A stretch of DNA of 64,000 bases, from NCBI GenBank assembly GCA_943787605.1, contig CALSNB010000001.1, forward strand, positions 1,178,001-1,242,000. The letters run 5' to 3'. Below, piece after piece: positions 1 through 9,658 of the stretch (position 1 is its first letter; each line of letters opens with the position of its first letter). The stretch comes from GCA-2697345 sp002697345 (GTDB taxonomy: Bacteria; Pseudomonadota; Alphaproteobacteria; Rhodobacterales; Rhodobacteraceae). A model generated the notes under the pieces. It had not been told where the DNA came from, made no database searches, and saw nothing but the letters and a program-made list of their open reading frames with translations. The position numbers were made by a program, and so were the translations under genes.

Positions 1-2822
1 CCTCCTTGAGCAACACCTCCAATATGAAATGTTCGCATTGTTAACTGAGTGCCCGGTTCTCCAATAGATTGAGCTGCTATAATACCTACAGCTTCTCCAG
101 AGTTTACTAATATACCTCGAGCAAGATCTCTACCATAGCACATAGCGCAGATACCGTCTTCCGCTTCACAAGTTAACGCACTTCGCATTCGCACAGCTGC
201 TATATCAGCAGCATCAATTGCATCAGCCTGTTTTTCGTCAACCAATTCCCCTTCAGCGACTAGAATATCACCTCCATCGGGGTTAATTACATCTTCAGCT
301 ACTACTCTTCCAAGTAAACGCTCACCGATAGAAGACACAACCTCTCCATCATTTATCGCTGCCCTAGCAGTAATATACCCCTTGGTTCCACAATCAGTTT
401 GACGAACAATACAATCTTGAGCCACATCGACCAATCTTCTTGTGAGGTAACCCGAGTTCGCTGTTTTAAGAGCAGTATCCGACAGACCTTTTCTTGCACC
501 GTGGGTCGAATTAAAGTATTCTAAAACATTCAAGCCCTCTTTGAAGTTTGAAATTATAGGTGTTTCGATAATCTCGCCATTTGGTTTGGCCATAAGACCA
601 CGCATTCCACCTAATTGCTTCATTTGAGTTACTGAACCACGCGCACCTGAATGTGCCATCATATAAACAGAGTTTGGTTCAGCATCCGAACCATCTTCAT
701 TATGTTCTAATGTTGAAATACTTTTCATCATAGCGTCAGTAACCTGATCATTACACTTCGACCAACCATCAATTACTTTGTTATACTTCTCACCCTGTGT
801 TATTAACCCATCCATATATTGTTGTTCAAAATCCTTTACTTGAGAACGAGTTTTGTCAACAATCTCCCACTTATTAACAGGAATTATCATATCGTCTTTT
901 CCAAACGAAATACCTGCTTTAAATGCCTCTGTAAAACCGATAGTCATTATTTGGTCACAAAAAATAACAGACTCTTTTTGACCGCAATAGCGGTAAACTG
1001 TATCAATAACCTTCTGCACCTCGCGCTTGCGAAGTAATCTGTTTACCAACTCAAACGGAGCTTTAGCGTTCAACGGAAGTAAAGCTCCTAATCTCACCCT
1101 ACCTGGCGTTGTTTCAAATCTCACTAAAATCTCTTCACCCTCAGAATCAATCTGTGGAAGTCTAGCTTGAATTTTGGCATGCAAGTGTACCTCACCTGCG
1201 TCAAGTGCATGTTGGACTTCGTCGACACTTGAAAATACCTTCCCTTCTCCCTTCATACCAACTCGTTCCATACTACTGTAGTACAGGCCCAAGACCATGT
1301 CCTGAGACGGCACAATAATTGGGGCACCATTTGCCGGTGACAGAACATTGTTTGTTGACATCATCAAAACCCTGGCCTCCAACTGAGCCTCCAGGCTTAA
1401 CGGAACATGAACAGCCATCTGGTCACCATCAAAATCAGCATTAAAAGCTGAGCAAACCAGTGGGTGAAGCTGAATAGCTTTTCCTTCGATTAAAACTGGT
1501 TCAAATGCCTGTATTCCCAATCGATGAAGCGTTGGTGCTCTATTTAAAAGTACCGGATGTTCTCTTATTACTTCGTCTAAAATGTCCCAAACTTCTGGCC
1601 TCTCTTTTTCAACAAGTTTTTTTGCTTGTTTCACCGTCGAAGATAATCCCTTTGCTTCTAATCGAGAATAAATAAATGGTTTGAATAATTCGAGAGCCAT
1701 TTTTTTGGGAATTCCACATTGATGTAGCTTAAGTTCTGGCCCAGTAACAATCACAGATCTTCCAGAGAAATCCACTCTCTTCCCTAAAAGATTCTGTCTA
1801 AACCTACCCTGTTTACCCTTCAACATATCACTTAATGATTTTAAGGGTCTTTTGTTGGCCCCAGTAATCGTTCTACCACGTCGACCATTATCAAACAAAG
1901 CATCAACAGACTCTTGAAGCATTCGTTTTTCATTTCGAACAATTATGTCAGGCGCTCTAAGCTCTATCAAACGCTTCAATCTATTGTTTCGATTTATAAC
2001 TCTTCTGTAAAGATCATTTAGGTCTGAAGTTGCAAATCTTCCGCCATCAAGAGGCACAAGGGGCCGCAACTCAGGAGGTATTACCGGGATTACAGTTAAC
2101 ACCATCCACTCTGGTCGATTTCCGGATTCTAAAAAATTTTCAACTAACTTTAATCGTTTTATTATTTTTTTTGGCTTTAACTCTCCTGTTGCTACAGCTA
2201 ACTCCGCTCTAAGTTGGTCTGCCTCTGCTTCAAGATCAATTGTGGCCAACATTTCTCTAATTGCCTCTGCACCTATATTAGCCGTAAAAGCATCCAAACC
2301 ATATAAATCTTGAGCATCAAGAAACTCTATCTCACTTAACAGCTGACCATAAATTAAATCAGTTAAACCAGGCTCAATCACAACATAATTCTCAAAATAA
2401 AGAATTCTTTCAAGATCACGAAGCGTCATATCTAACATCAAGCCAATACGGCTGGGTAAAGATTTAAGAAACCAAATATGTGCCACCGGTGAAGCAAGCT
2501 CTATATGTCCCATTCTTTCTCGTCTTACTTTTTGGAGCGTAACCTCAACACCACATTTCTCACAGACTACTCCTCGATATTTCATCCTTTTATATTTACC
2601 ACATAGGCACTCATAGTCTTTGATTGGTCCAAAAATTCTGGCACAGAACAAACCATCACGTTCAGGCTTAAAGGTCCGGTAATTTATAGTTTCAGGTTTT
2701 TTAATTTCTCCAAAAGACCAAGATAAGATCCTTTCAGGTGATGCCAAAGATACTTTTATTTCATCAAAAGTCTTTGTCGCTGCAATTGGATTGAACGGGT
2801 TTGATGTTATTTCCTGATTCAT
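1..2822 (-). CDS. rpoC: DNA-directed RNA polymerase subunit beta' (3' end outside window)
   Basis: Largest subunit of the core RNA polymerase, carrying the active-site magnesium. About 940 codons are visible from the ATG at 2822; the frame runs off the window edge, so roughly the last third is missing. The N-terminal zinc ribbon has cysteines near residues 72, 74, 87 and 90. The catalytic NADFDGD motif falls near residue 460 and the second cysteine cluster (CEAEDGICAMC) is also present. The last visible residues (RTFHIGGVAQGG) belong to the region after the trigger loop. It follows rpoB by 52 bases on the same strand, the normal arrangement. No disruption seen in the visible part. Confidence 0.98.
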   Translation of the reverse strand, partial: MNQEITSNPFNPIAATKTFDEIKVSLASPERILSWSFGEIKKPETINYRTFKPERDGLFCARIFGPIKDYECLCGKYKRMKYRGVVCEKCGVEVTLQKVRRERMGHIELASPVAHIWFLKSLPSRIGLMLDMTLRDLERILYFENYVVIEPGLTDLIYGQLLSEIEFLDAQDLYGLDAFTANIGAEAIREMLATIDLEAEADQLRAELAVATGELKPKKIIKRLKLVENFLESGNRPEWMVLTVIPVIPPELRPLVPLDGGRFATSDLNDLYRRVINRNNRLKRLIELRAPDIIVRNEKRMLQESVDALFDNGRRGRTITGANKRPLKSLSDMLKGKQGRFRQNLLGKRVDFSGRSVIVTGPELKLHQCGIPKKMALELFKPFIYSRLEAKGLSSTVKQAKKLVEKERPEVWDILDEVIREHPVLLNRAPTLHRLGIQAFEPVLIEGKAIQLHPLVCSAFNADFDGDQMAVHVPLSLEAQLEARVLMMSTNNVLSPANGAPIIVPSQDMVLGLYYSSMERVGMKGEGKVFSSVDEVQHALDAGEVHLHAKIQARLPQIDSEGEEILVRFETTPGRVRLGALLPLNAKAPFELVNRLLRKREVQKVIDTVYRYCGQKESVIFCDQIMTIGFTEAFKAGISFGKDDMIIPVNKWEIVDKTRSQVKDFEQQYMDGLITQGEKYNKVIDGWSKCNDQVTDAMMKSISTLEHNEDGSDAEPNSVYMMAHSGARGSVTQMKQLGGMRGLMAKPNGEIIETPIISNFKEGLNVLEYFNSTHGARKGLSDTALKTANSGYLTRRLVDVAQDCIVRQTDCGTKGYITARAAINDGEVVSSIGERLLGRVVAEDVINPDGGDILVAEGELVDEKQADAIDAADIAAVRMRSALTCEAEDGICAMCYGRDLARGILVNSGEAVGIIAAQSIGEPGTQLTMRTFHIGGVAQG

Positions 2823-2874
2823 TTTAGATCCTTTAATTTTGCGTCTAACTTGGTAGTTATGTCTTAACTTTTAC

Positions 2875-5800
2875 CTAATGCTCTTCTTCAGATTCTAGAA
2901 GCTCCATATTTAGGCCAAGCCCACGAACTTCTTTCACAAGGACATTAAAGGATTCTGGTATACCAGCTTCAAAATTATCCTCACCTTTAACTATACTCTC
3001 ATAAACTTTGGTTCTCCCCGCCACATCGTCAGACTTCACCGTCAACATTTCTTGAAGAGTATATGCAGCGCCGTAAGCCTCTAAGGCCCAAACTTCCATT
3101 TCTCCAAATCTTTGGCCACCAAACTGAGCTTTTCCACCCAAAGGCTGTTGAGTAACCAAACTATACGGCCCGGTCGATCGTGCATGAATTTTGTCGTCCA
3201 CAAGGTGATGTAACTTAAGAAGATATTTCACCCCAACAGTGACCTGCCTAGAAAATTTCTCTCCTGTCCTACCATCAAATAATGTTGACTGACCACTAGT
3301 ATCAAACCCAGCTCGAGACAATGCATCATTAATGTCTGATTCTTTAGCGCCATCAAATACAGGTGTAGCAATTGGTACACCTTTTCGAACCGCGGTAGCA
3401 CTTTCAATTAACCTTTGGTCATCCATATCTAAAAAAGCATCGCTATAGGTTTCATCACCGTAAGCGTATTTTAAAGCATCTTTAACTTTAGAAGGATCCC
3501 CAGATAATTTAAAATCCTCTAACGCCTCGTCAATTTTTAGACCAAGGCCTCTCGCAGCCCAACCCATATGGGTCTCTAAAATCTGTCCAACATTCATCCT
3601 TGATGGAACACCAAGTGGGTTCAAACAAAAATCTACTGGCGTTCCATCTTCTAAGAAAGGCATGTCCTCCATCGGTACTACTTTAGAAATAACTCCTTTG
3701 TTACCATGCCTCCCTGCCATTTTATCTCCAGGTTGAAGCTTGCGCTTTACAGCTACAAATACTTTTACCATTTTCATAACACCCGGCATTAAATCATCGC
3801 CACGTCTTACTTTGTCAACTTTATCCTCAAACCGCGCTTCAAGTACTTGTTTTTGTTCCTCATACTGGAAATTTAACGCCTCCACTTGAGTAGCATCTTT
3901 TTCTTTTTCTAAGGCAAGTTGCCACCATTGCCCTTTGGACATTGTATCCAAAAGTTCAGGTGTCACTTTAGCATTAATTGTTATACCTTTAGGCCCTTTT
4001 AAGACTTTTTTATTTAATAAGAGGGTCTCTAAACGTCCGTAAATATTTCTGTCTAATATACCCATTTCGTCATCTCTATCTCGAGCTAGATATTCGACTT
4101 CCTCTCTCTCGATTTGCAATGATCTTTCATCTTTTTCAACACCGTGACGATTAAAAACTCGGACCTCTACAACAGTTCCAAAATCTCCAGGCTTAACCCG
4201 CAATGACGTGTCTCTTACATCAGACGCCTTTTCACCAAAAATAGCCCGAAGTAACTTTTCTTCAGGCGTCATAGGACTTTCACCTTTAGGTGTTATTTTT
4301 CCAACAAGTATATCTCCTGGAACAACATCAGCACCAATATACACTATTCCTGCCTCGTCTAAATTTCTTAATGCTTCTTCTCCAACGTTAGGGATATCTC
4401 TAGTTATCTCTTCAGGGCCTAATTTAGTATCACGAGCAGCAACCTCAAACTCTTCTATATGAATTGATGTAAATACATCATCCCTTGCTATTCTCTCAGA
4501 GATTAAAATGGAGTCTTCATAATTATAACCATTCCATGGCATAAAGGCGACTATAACATTCTTACCAAGTGCCAATTCTCCCAAATCTGTAGATGGCCCA
4601 TCTGCTATCACATCGCCTTTAGCGACCACATCACCAACATTAACCAACGGTTTTTGATTTATACAGGTATTTTGATTGCTCCTTTGAAATTTTCTAAGAC
4701 CATATATATCAACTCCTGGGTCTCCCACTTCTAGTCCATCGGTAACTCTGACAACGATCCTCATGGCATCAACTTGATCAATAACACCACCTCTAGATGC
4801 CTGAATTGCCGCTCCAGAATCAGTTGCTACAACTGTTTCCATTCCCGTACCGACGAAAGGTGCATCTGCTTGCAGTAATGGAACTGCCTGACGTTGCATA
4901 TTAGAACCCATCAAAGCACGGTTAGCATCGTCATTTTCTAAAAATGGTATCAGTGAAGCCGCCACCGAAACTAGTTGCTTGGGTGAAACATCAATTAGAT
5001 CTACATTTTCTTTCGCCTGTAACATGTATTCGCCAGCTTGCCGGGTCGACACTAAATCATTTACGAACCTACCCTCTTGATCTAAATTTGCGTTGGCTTG
5101 CGCTACTGTGTGTCGCATTTCTTCTGTGGCTGAAAGGTATTCCACGTTGTCTGTAACCTGACCATCCTTTACTTTTCTATATGGAGTTTCAATGAAACCA
5201 TACTTATTAACTCGCGCGAAGGACGCCAATGAGTTAATTAAACCAATATTCGGTCCCTCCGGTGTTTCGATTGGACACATGCGACCGTAATGGGTTGGAT
5301 GAACATCTCGAACTTCAAAGCCTGCTCTCTCTCTCGTCAAGCCGCCAGGCCCAAGTGCTGACAGTCTTCTTTTGTGCGTTACTTCCGAAAGAGGGTTAGT
5401 TTGGTCCATGAATTGAGACAATTGTGACGAACCAAAGAACTCACGAACTGCCGCTGCTGCCGGTTTCGCATTAATCAAATCCTGAGGCATCACCGTATCG
5501 ATTTCGACACTTGACATTCTTTCTCGTATAGCTCGTTCCATCCGTAAAAGCCCAACACTATATTGGTTCTCCATTAGTTCACCAACTGATCGGACTCTTC
5601 GATTTCCTAAATGATCAATGTCATCAACATCACCCTTTCCATCCCTTAGCTCGACCAACGCATTCACACAGGAAATGATATCGTCTCTTCTTAATACTCT
5701 AACAGTATCTTGCGCATCCAAGTTTAGTCGCATATTCATTTTAACCCTACCAACAGCACTTAAGTCGTATCGATCAGCGTCAAAGAATAAACTATCAAAT

Positions 5801-7011
5801 AAAGCAGATGCAGACTCTACAGTAGGCGGCTCTCCTGGACGCATAACTCTATAGATATCCATTAAAGCTGTATCGCGACCAAAGTTTTTATCTGCAAAAA
5901 CTGTATTCCTAATATAGGGTCCCACATTTATATTATCGATATCTAAAACAGGGATATCTATCACACCATTATCCAGAAGTAACTTTAAAGATCCTCCAGA
6001 AACTTCATCATTTTTATCCAATTCCCAGGTCAGCTCATCACCAGCCTCGGCCCAAATCTCTCCAGTCTCTTCATTAATAATATCTCTAGCAACAAAGCGC
6101 CCAATAATATCCTCAAAGGAAACAAAAATGCTCTTAACTTTGTTTTCATCAATTAATGCCTTAACTGCCCTAGGAGTTACTTTTTTTCCAGCCGGCACTA
6201 CAACTTTACCAGTGTCGGCATCTATCAAGTCTGAAGAAGGTTTAGTTCCACGTAATCTTTCGGGAAAAAACTGTGTTTTCCATCCATTTTTATCAACTTT
6301 TTCGTACTGAACCGTGTTGTAGTACGCATCCATAATTGACTCCTGATCCATTCCAAGAGCAAAAAGTAAAGTAGACACAGGAAGCTTTCTACGCCGATCA
6401 ATTCTAGCGTAAACAATATCCTTGGCATCAAATTCAAAATCCAACCAACTCCCACGGTAAGGTATAATTCTGCATGTAAAAAGTAACTTACCTGATGAAT
6501 GAGTTTTACCTTTATCATGATCAAAAAATACACCTGGAGATCTATGCATTTGAGAAACTATAACCCTCTCGGTACCGTTTACCACAAAAGTCCCATTCGG
6601 TGTCATAAGTGGCATATCCCCCATAAACACATCTTGTTCTTTTATACCCTTGACAGATCTCGCACCCGTATCGACATCAACATCAAAAACTATAAGTCTA
6701 AGAGTAACCTTAAGCGGTGCAGCATAAGTCATATCTCGACTCTGACACTCTTCAACATCATACTTAGGCTTTTCAAGTTCATATTTTATAAACTCTAAAA
6801 CTGCCGTCTCATTAAAATCTTTTATTGGGAAAACTGACTGAAAAACACCCTTGATGCCTTCTCCATCTAATGGTTCCAATTGATCACCAGACTTTAGAAA
6901 AAGCTCATAAGATGACTTTTGAACTTCTATCAAATTCGGCATTTCTAAAACTTCACGGATCTTACCGAAGTATTTTCTAATTCTTTTTTTTCCAATAAAT
7001 GTTTGATTCAT
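2875..7011 (-). CDS. rpoB: DNA-directed RNA polymerase subunit beta
   Basis: Second-largest subunit of core RNA polymerase, 1378 residues, the usual alphaproteobacterial length. The rifampicin-pocket segment begins near residue 527 (FFGSSQLSQFMDQTNPL) and has the sensitive-type Asp, His and Ser residues. MCPIETPEGPNIGLI lies near 577 and GDKMAGRHGNKG near 1092. The C-terminal clamp region (GGKAQFGGQRFGEMEVWAL) is intact near 1275. The ATG at 7011 matches the family N-terminus (MNQTF..KRIRKYFGKI). It lies 209 bases after rplL, with several inverted repeats in the gap, and 52 bases before rpoC, so the two are probably co-transcribed. Confidence 0.98.
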   Translation of the reverse strand: MNQTFIGKKRIRKYFGKIREVLEMPNLIEVQKSSYELFLKSGDQLEPLDGEGIKGVFQSVFPIKDFNETAVLEFIKYELEKPKYDVEECQSRDMTYAAPLKVTLRLIVFDVDVDTGARSVKGIKEQDVFMGDMPLMTPNGTFVVNGTERVIVSQMHRSPGVFFDHDKGKTHSSGKLLFTCRIIPYRGSWLDFEFDAKDIVYARIDRRRKLPVSTLLFALGMDQESIMDAYYNTVQYEKVDKNGWKTQFFPERLRGTKPSSDLIDADTGKVVVPAGKKVTPRAVKALIDENKVKSIFVSFEDIIGRFVARDIINEETGEIWAEAGDELTWELDKNDEVSGGSLKLLLDNGVIDIPVLDIDNINVGPYIRNTVFADKNFGRDTALMDIYRVMRPGEPPTVESASALFDSLFFDADRYDLSAVGRVKMNMRLNLDAQDTVRVLRRDDIISCVNALVELRDGKGDVDDIDHLGNRRVRSVGELMENQYSVGLLRMERAIRERMSSVEIDTVMPQDLINAKPAAAAVREFFGSSQLSQFMDQTNPLSEVTHKRRLSALGPGGLTRERAGFEVRDVHPTHYGRMCPIETPEGPNIGLINSLASFARVNKYGFIETPYRKVKDGQVTDNVEYLSATEEMRHTVAQANANLDQEGRFVNDLVSTRQAGEYMLQAKENVDLIDVSPKQLVSVAASLIPFLENDDANRALMGSNMQRQAVPLLQADAPFVGTGMETVVATDSGAAIQASRGGVIDQVDAMRIVVRVTDGLEVGDPGVDIYGLRKFQRSNQNTCINQKPLVNVGDVVAKGDVIADGPSTDLGELALGKNVIVAFMPWNGYNYEDSILISERIARDDVFTSIHIEEFEVAARDTKLGPEEITRDIPNVGEEALRNLDEAGIVYIGADVVPGDILVGKITPKGESPMTPEEKLLRAIFGEKASDVRDTSLRVKPGDFGTVVEVRVFNRHGVEKDERSLQIEREEVEYLARDRDDEMGILDRNIYGRLETLLLNKKVLKGPKGITINAKVTPELLDTMSKGQWWQLALEKEKDATQVEALNFQYEEQKQVLEARFEDKVDKVRRGDDLMPGVMKMVKVFVAVKRKLQPGDKMAGRHGNKGVISKVVPMEDMPFLEDGTPVDFCLNPLGVPSRMNVGQILETHMGWAARGLGLKIDEALEDFKLSGDPSKVKDALKYAYGDETYSDAFLDMDDQRLIESATAVRKGVPIATPVFDGAKESDINDALSRAGFDTSGQSTLFDGRTGEKFSRQVTVGVKYLLKLHHLVDDKIHARSTGPYSLVTQQPLGGKAQFGGQRFGEMEVWALEAYGAAYTLQEMLTVKSDDVAGRTKVYESIVKGEDNFEAGIPESFNVLVKEVRGLGLNMELLESEEEH

Positions 7012-7099
7012 AACTATGAAAGCCTTTCAATTCCTTCAAAAGTGGTGCCTCGGGGAAAGACAACCCACCCTTTGGATAAAGGTAGTTAACCCAATGCCT

Positions 7100-7209
7100 G
7101 TGTGTATTCCCAATTACACACTCCCGGGTAACAACTGTTCCTTAGGAAAAGCTAACAAAGCTTTTTCTAAGAAGCAGTTAGCTGGATTTAATATAAAATT
7201 AAATCCAGC
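7100..7209 (-). promoter_or_regulatory. Three stem-loops between rplL and rpoB
   Basis: The 209-base gap contains three separate inverted repeats: 7181-7192 with 7198-7209 (12 bp, perfect, 5-base loop); 7141-7152 with 7160-7171 (12 bp, one mismatch); and 7100-7106 with 7115-7121 (7 bp, perfect, 8-base loop). None is followed by a clean U-tract on the minus-strand transcript, so they look less like full terminators than like processing or attenuation structures. In E. coli the same gap carries an RNase III site and an attenuator that reduces rpoBC relative to rplJL. Assigning that role here is inference from position. Confidence 0.55.
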
Positions 7210-7220
7210 CAAACTAGTTT

Positions 7221-7601
7221 TTACTTGAGCTCTACTTCTGCTCCAGCCGCCTCTAGCTTACCTTTAATTTCTTCAGCTTCTTCCTTTGAGACTCCTTCTT
7301 TTACAGATGATCCACCCGCTTCAACTAAGTCTTTTGCTTCTTTCAAACCAAGGCCTGTTATAGTTCTAACTTCTTTGATAACACTTATTTTTTGTGCTCC
7401 AGCAGCAACTAAAACAACAGTAAACTCTGTTTGTTCCTCAGCTGCGCCACCAGCATCACCTCCACCAGCGGATGCCATCATTACGGCTCCTCCAGCTGCA
7501 GGCTCAATGCCATATTCATCTTTTAGAATAGTCTTTAGTTCTTGAGCTTCGAGAAGTGTTAATCCAACAATCTCTTCAGCAAGTTTTTTTAGATCAGCCA
7601 T
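7221..7601 (-). CDS. rplL: 50S ribosomal protein bL12 (L7/L12)
   Basis: Stalk protein that recruits translation factors to the ribosome; multimeric on L10. 126 residues. The N-terminal dimerisation segment (MADLKKLAEEIVGLTLLEAQEL) is followed by an Ala/Gly-rich hinge around residues 40-55. The conserved C-terminal domain contains KISVIKEVRTITGLGLKEAK. The reading frame extends upstream, but the start at 7601 is chosen because it gives the family N-terminus and follows a GGA-type ribosome-binding site. It lies 73 bases after rplJ, the usual pair in the L10(L12) complex. Confidence 0.96.
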   Translation of the reverse strand: MADLKKLAEEIVGLTLLEAQELKTILKDEYGIEPAAGGAVMMASAGGGDAGGAAEEQTEFTVVLVAAGAQKISVIKEVRTITGLGLKEAKDLVEAGGSSVKEGVSKEEAEEIKGKLEAAGAEVELK

Positions 7602-7674
7602 TATACTGTTCCCATCCTTTGTTTTGTGTTCCAACGCTTGATTAATTCTTTACTTTATTCACCTTGACCAAAAA

Positions 7675-8193
7675 TTACGCCGCTTCAGCGCGCTCTTCAA
7701 TTGTGCTTATGATACTCGCTATGCTAGAACCAGGTCCACCAATTGCGCCTGCGATGCCCGCTGAAGGAGCGGCTATACAATTCACGATTGAAGAAATTAA
7801 TTCATCACGTGAAGGCATAGATGCAAGTGCTTTGACACCTGCAACATCTAAACTATTCTCACCCATAGCCCCACCAAGTATAGACAACTTATCGTTTGTC
7901 TTGGCATAGCTTTCTATTACCTTAGCGGCGGCAACAGGATCTTCAGAAAAGGCAAGAATTGTCATTCCAGAAAGGTATTCTGCTATGCTTTCACAAGGCT
8001 TTCCTTCCAGAGCGATTTTGGTGAGCCTATTTTTTGCAACGCGAACAGATCCACCAGCTAGGCTCATTTGCCTACGCAGATCCTGCATCTCAGCAACTGT
8101 CAAGCCCTTGTAATGACTAACAACCACAACGCCAGAGCTTTCAAAGATTTGGCCAAGTTCATTAACCACTTTTTCTTTTTGTGCTCTATCCAC
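7675..8193 (-). CDS. rplJ: 50S ribosomal protein uL10
   Basis: Base of the ribosomal stalk; binds 23S rRNA and carries L7/L12 dimers. 172 residues, normal length. The N-terminal RNA-binding domain begins MDRAQKEKVV and contains VVVSHYKGLTVAEMQDLRR and RVAKNRL. The C-terminal Ala/Glu-rich helix that binds L12 is present. The start codon is GTG at 8193, preceded by GGAGAG five bases upstream. That ribosome-binding site lies inside a hairpin-forming leader (see the separate entry), which is consistent with autogenous control by L10-L12 as in other bacteria. Confidence 0.96.
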   Translation of the reverse strand: MDRAQKEKVVNELGQIFESSGVVVVSHYKGLTVAEMQDLRRQMSLAGGSVRVAKNRLTKIALEGKPCESIAEYLSGMTILAFSEDPVAAAKVIESYAKTNDKLSILGGAMGENSLDVAGVKALASMPSRDELISSIVNCIAAPSAGIAGAIGGPGSSIASIISTIEERAEAA

Positions 8194-8424
8194 AGTTTCT
8201 CTCCAAATTTGGAGGCCTAGGCCTCCGGCTCATTTATGCTGGTTTCCCAGCGCTTAAAGGTCCTTTACAGGGTCTTCACCAAAACCACCCGAGGAATAAA
8301 CCTCGAAAATTCTAGTTCTTTTCCCATCTCAGGAAGGAATTATTAATCATAAGATTAACCCTCCATCTCGGACAGAACGAAGACAAGTCTTCGCTATTTA
8401 TACCAGACTAACTGGTAAAAATTC
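8194..8424 (-). promoter_or_regulatory. rplJ leader with ribosome-binding-site switch (L10-leader candidate)
   Basis: A 231-base untranslated stretch separates rplA and rplJ, where L10-leader RNAs reside in many bacteria. Just before the gene the transcript contains a perfect 16-base palindrome (8211-8226). Its 3' arm ends in CUCC, which can alternatively pair, across AAAUUU, with the GGAG of the rplJ ribosome-binding site (8201-8204). The two pairings exclude each other. I see the sequence complementarity directly; control by L10-L12 is inferred from the known autoregulation of this operon. The remainder of the gap shows no ORF. Confidence 0.5.
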
Positions 8425-9126
8425 CTACTTAGCACTCGTCGCGCTATCAACTGCAATTGAAACTCCTGGGCCCATAGTAGAACTAAGAGCTATTTTCTTC
8501 ATATAACTTCCTTTGGATCCGGTCGGTTTAGCACTCAAAACAGCGGAAACAAAAGCTCTTAAATTTTCAACAAGGGCTCCTTCTTCAAACGAAACTTTCC
8601 CAATCGCAGCCTGAACTACTCCTGCCTTTTCAGCCCTAAATTGAACTTCTCCACCTTTTGCTGCTTTCACAGCAGCAACAACATCCATTGTAACAGTCCC
8701 AACCTTAGGATTAGGCATTAGGTTCCTTGGACCAAGAACTTTACCTAGTCTACCAACTATCGGCATCATATCCGGTGTGGCAATACATCTATCAAAGTCT
8801 ACTTTTCCACTCTGGACAATTTCCATTAAATCTTCTGCACCAACAATATCAGCACCTGCTGCTTTAGCCTCTTCTGCTTTAGCATCTCTCGCAAAAACTG
8901 CCACTCTTACAGTTCGTCCCGTCCCGTTAGGTAAGTTTATAACTCCTCTGACCATTTGGTCCGCATGCTTTGGGTCTACGCCAAGGTTTACTGCTATTTC
9001 AACAGTCTCATCAAATTTTGCGGATGCAGTAGATTTAACCAAATTTACAGCCTGTTCAACTGTTAAGTCTGCTTTTCCTTCAAATGCTTTTCTTGTCGCA
9101 ACTGTTCTTTTTCCATATTTTGCCAT
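8425..9126 (-). CDS. rplA: 50S ribosomal protein uL1
   Basis: Ribosomal L1-stalk protein and, in many bacteria, translational repressor of the rplKA mRNA. 233 residues, the usual size. It starts MAKYGKRTVATRKAF and contains the family signature around KVLGPRNLMPNPKVGTV, followed by VKAAKGGEVQFRAEK. It follows rplK with a single base between stop and start codons, so translation is almost certainly coupled. The C-terminus (SIAVDSATSAK) is complete. Confidence 0.97.
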   Translation of the reverse strand: MAKYGKRTVATRKAFEGKADLTVEQAVNLVKSTASAKFDETVEIAVNLGVDPKHADQMVRGVINLPNGTGRTVRVAVFARDAKAEEAKAAGADIVGAEDLMEIVQSGKVDFDRCIATPDMMPIVGRLGKVLGPRNLMPNPKVGTVTMDVVAAVKAAKGGEVQFRAEKAGVVQAAIGKVSFEEGALVENLRAFVSAVLSAKPTGSKGSYMKKIALSSTMGPGVSIAVDSATSAK

Positions 9127-9127
9127 T

Positions 9128-9553
9128 TTATTTTACCTCTATACCCATAGAACGCGCGGAACCTAGAATTATTTGCATCGCTGCTTCGATATTATTTGCA
9201 TTTAAATCTTGCATTTTTGTTTCTGCGATCTCTCTAACTTGGGATGCAGTTACATGACCTACAACTTCTTTAGAAGGTTCTTTAGCACCAGATTCTAGCT
9301 TTGCCGCCTTCTTCAATAAATATGAAGCTGGAGGTGTTTTTATATCCATCGAAAATGATTTGTCTTGATAATAAGTTATTATCGTTGGGCATGGAGCCCC
9401 AACTTCTGTATCTTGAGTTTTTGCATTGAAAGCTTTACAAAACTCCATAATATTTATTCCCCTTTGCCCTAATGCTGGACCTACAGGTGGGGATGGATTT
9501 GCTTTTCCCGCTGGGACTTGCAACTTTAATGTTCCGACTATCTTTTTAGCCAT
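9128..9553 (-). CDS. rplK: 50S ribosomal protein uL11
   Basis: Ribosomal protein of the GTPase-associated centre that binds the 23S thiostrepton loop and helps activate RelA. 141 residues. The N-terminal domain has GKANPSPPVGPALGQRGINI, including the proline pair that contacts release factors and thiostrepton. The C-terminal RNA-binding part ends GSARSMGIEVK. The start at 9553 has AAGGAGA about seven bases upstream. It begins the rplK-rplA coupled pair behind a structured 105-base leader. Confidence 0.97.
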   Translation of the reverse strand: MAKKIVGTLKLQVPAGKANPSPPVGPALGQRGINIMEFCKAFNAKTQDTEVGAPCPTIITYYQDKSFSMDIKTPPASYLLKKAAKLESGAKEPSKEVVGHVTASQVREIAETKMQDLNANNIEAAMQIILGSARSMGIEVK

Positions 9554-9658
9554 CGTGTTTCTCCTTTATCAACTGCCTGGGTCTCGCGTGCCCAGAACAC
9601 TCTGTTGTGTGGTACGGCTCAACAAACGCGTTTGCAATGCCTCCCACTGATCAAATTA
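9554..9658 (-). promoter_or_regulatory. Structured leader of rplK (possible L1 autoregulatory site)
   Basis: The gap between nusG and rplK holds three inverted repeats in the minus-strand transcript: a CUGGG/CCCAG hairpin with 9-base loop (9577-9595) just ahead of the ribosome-binding site, a UGUUG/CAACA pairing around 9602-9625, and a perfect 12-base palindrome at 9623-9634. L1 binds the leader of the rplK-rplA mRNA in E. coli and related bacteria, so an L1 target is the likely reading. I did not match it to a covariance model. Confidence 0.4.
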
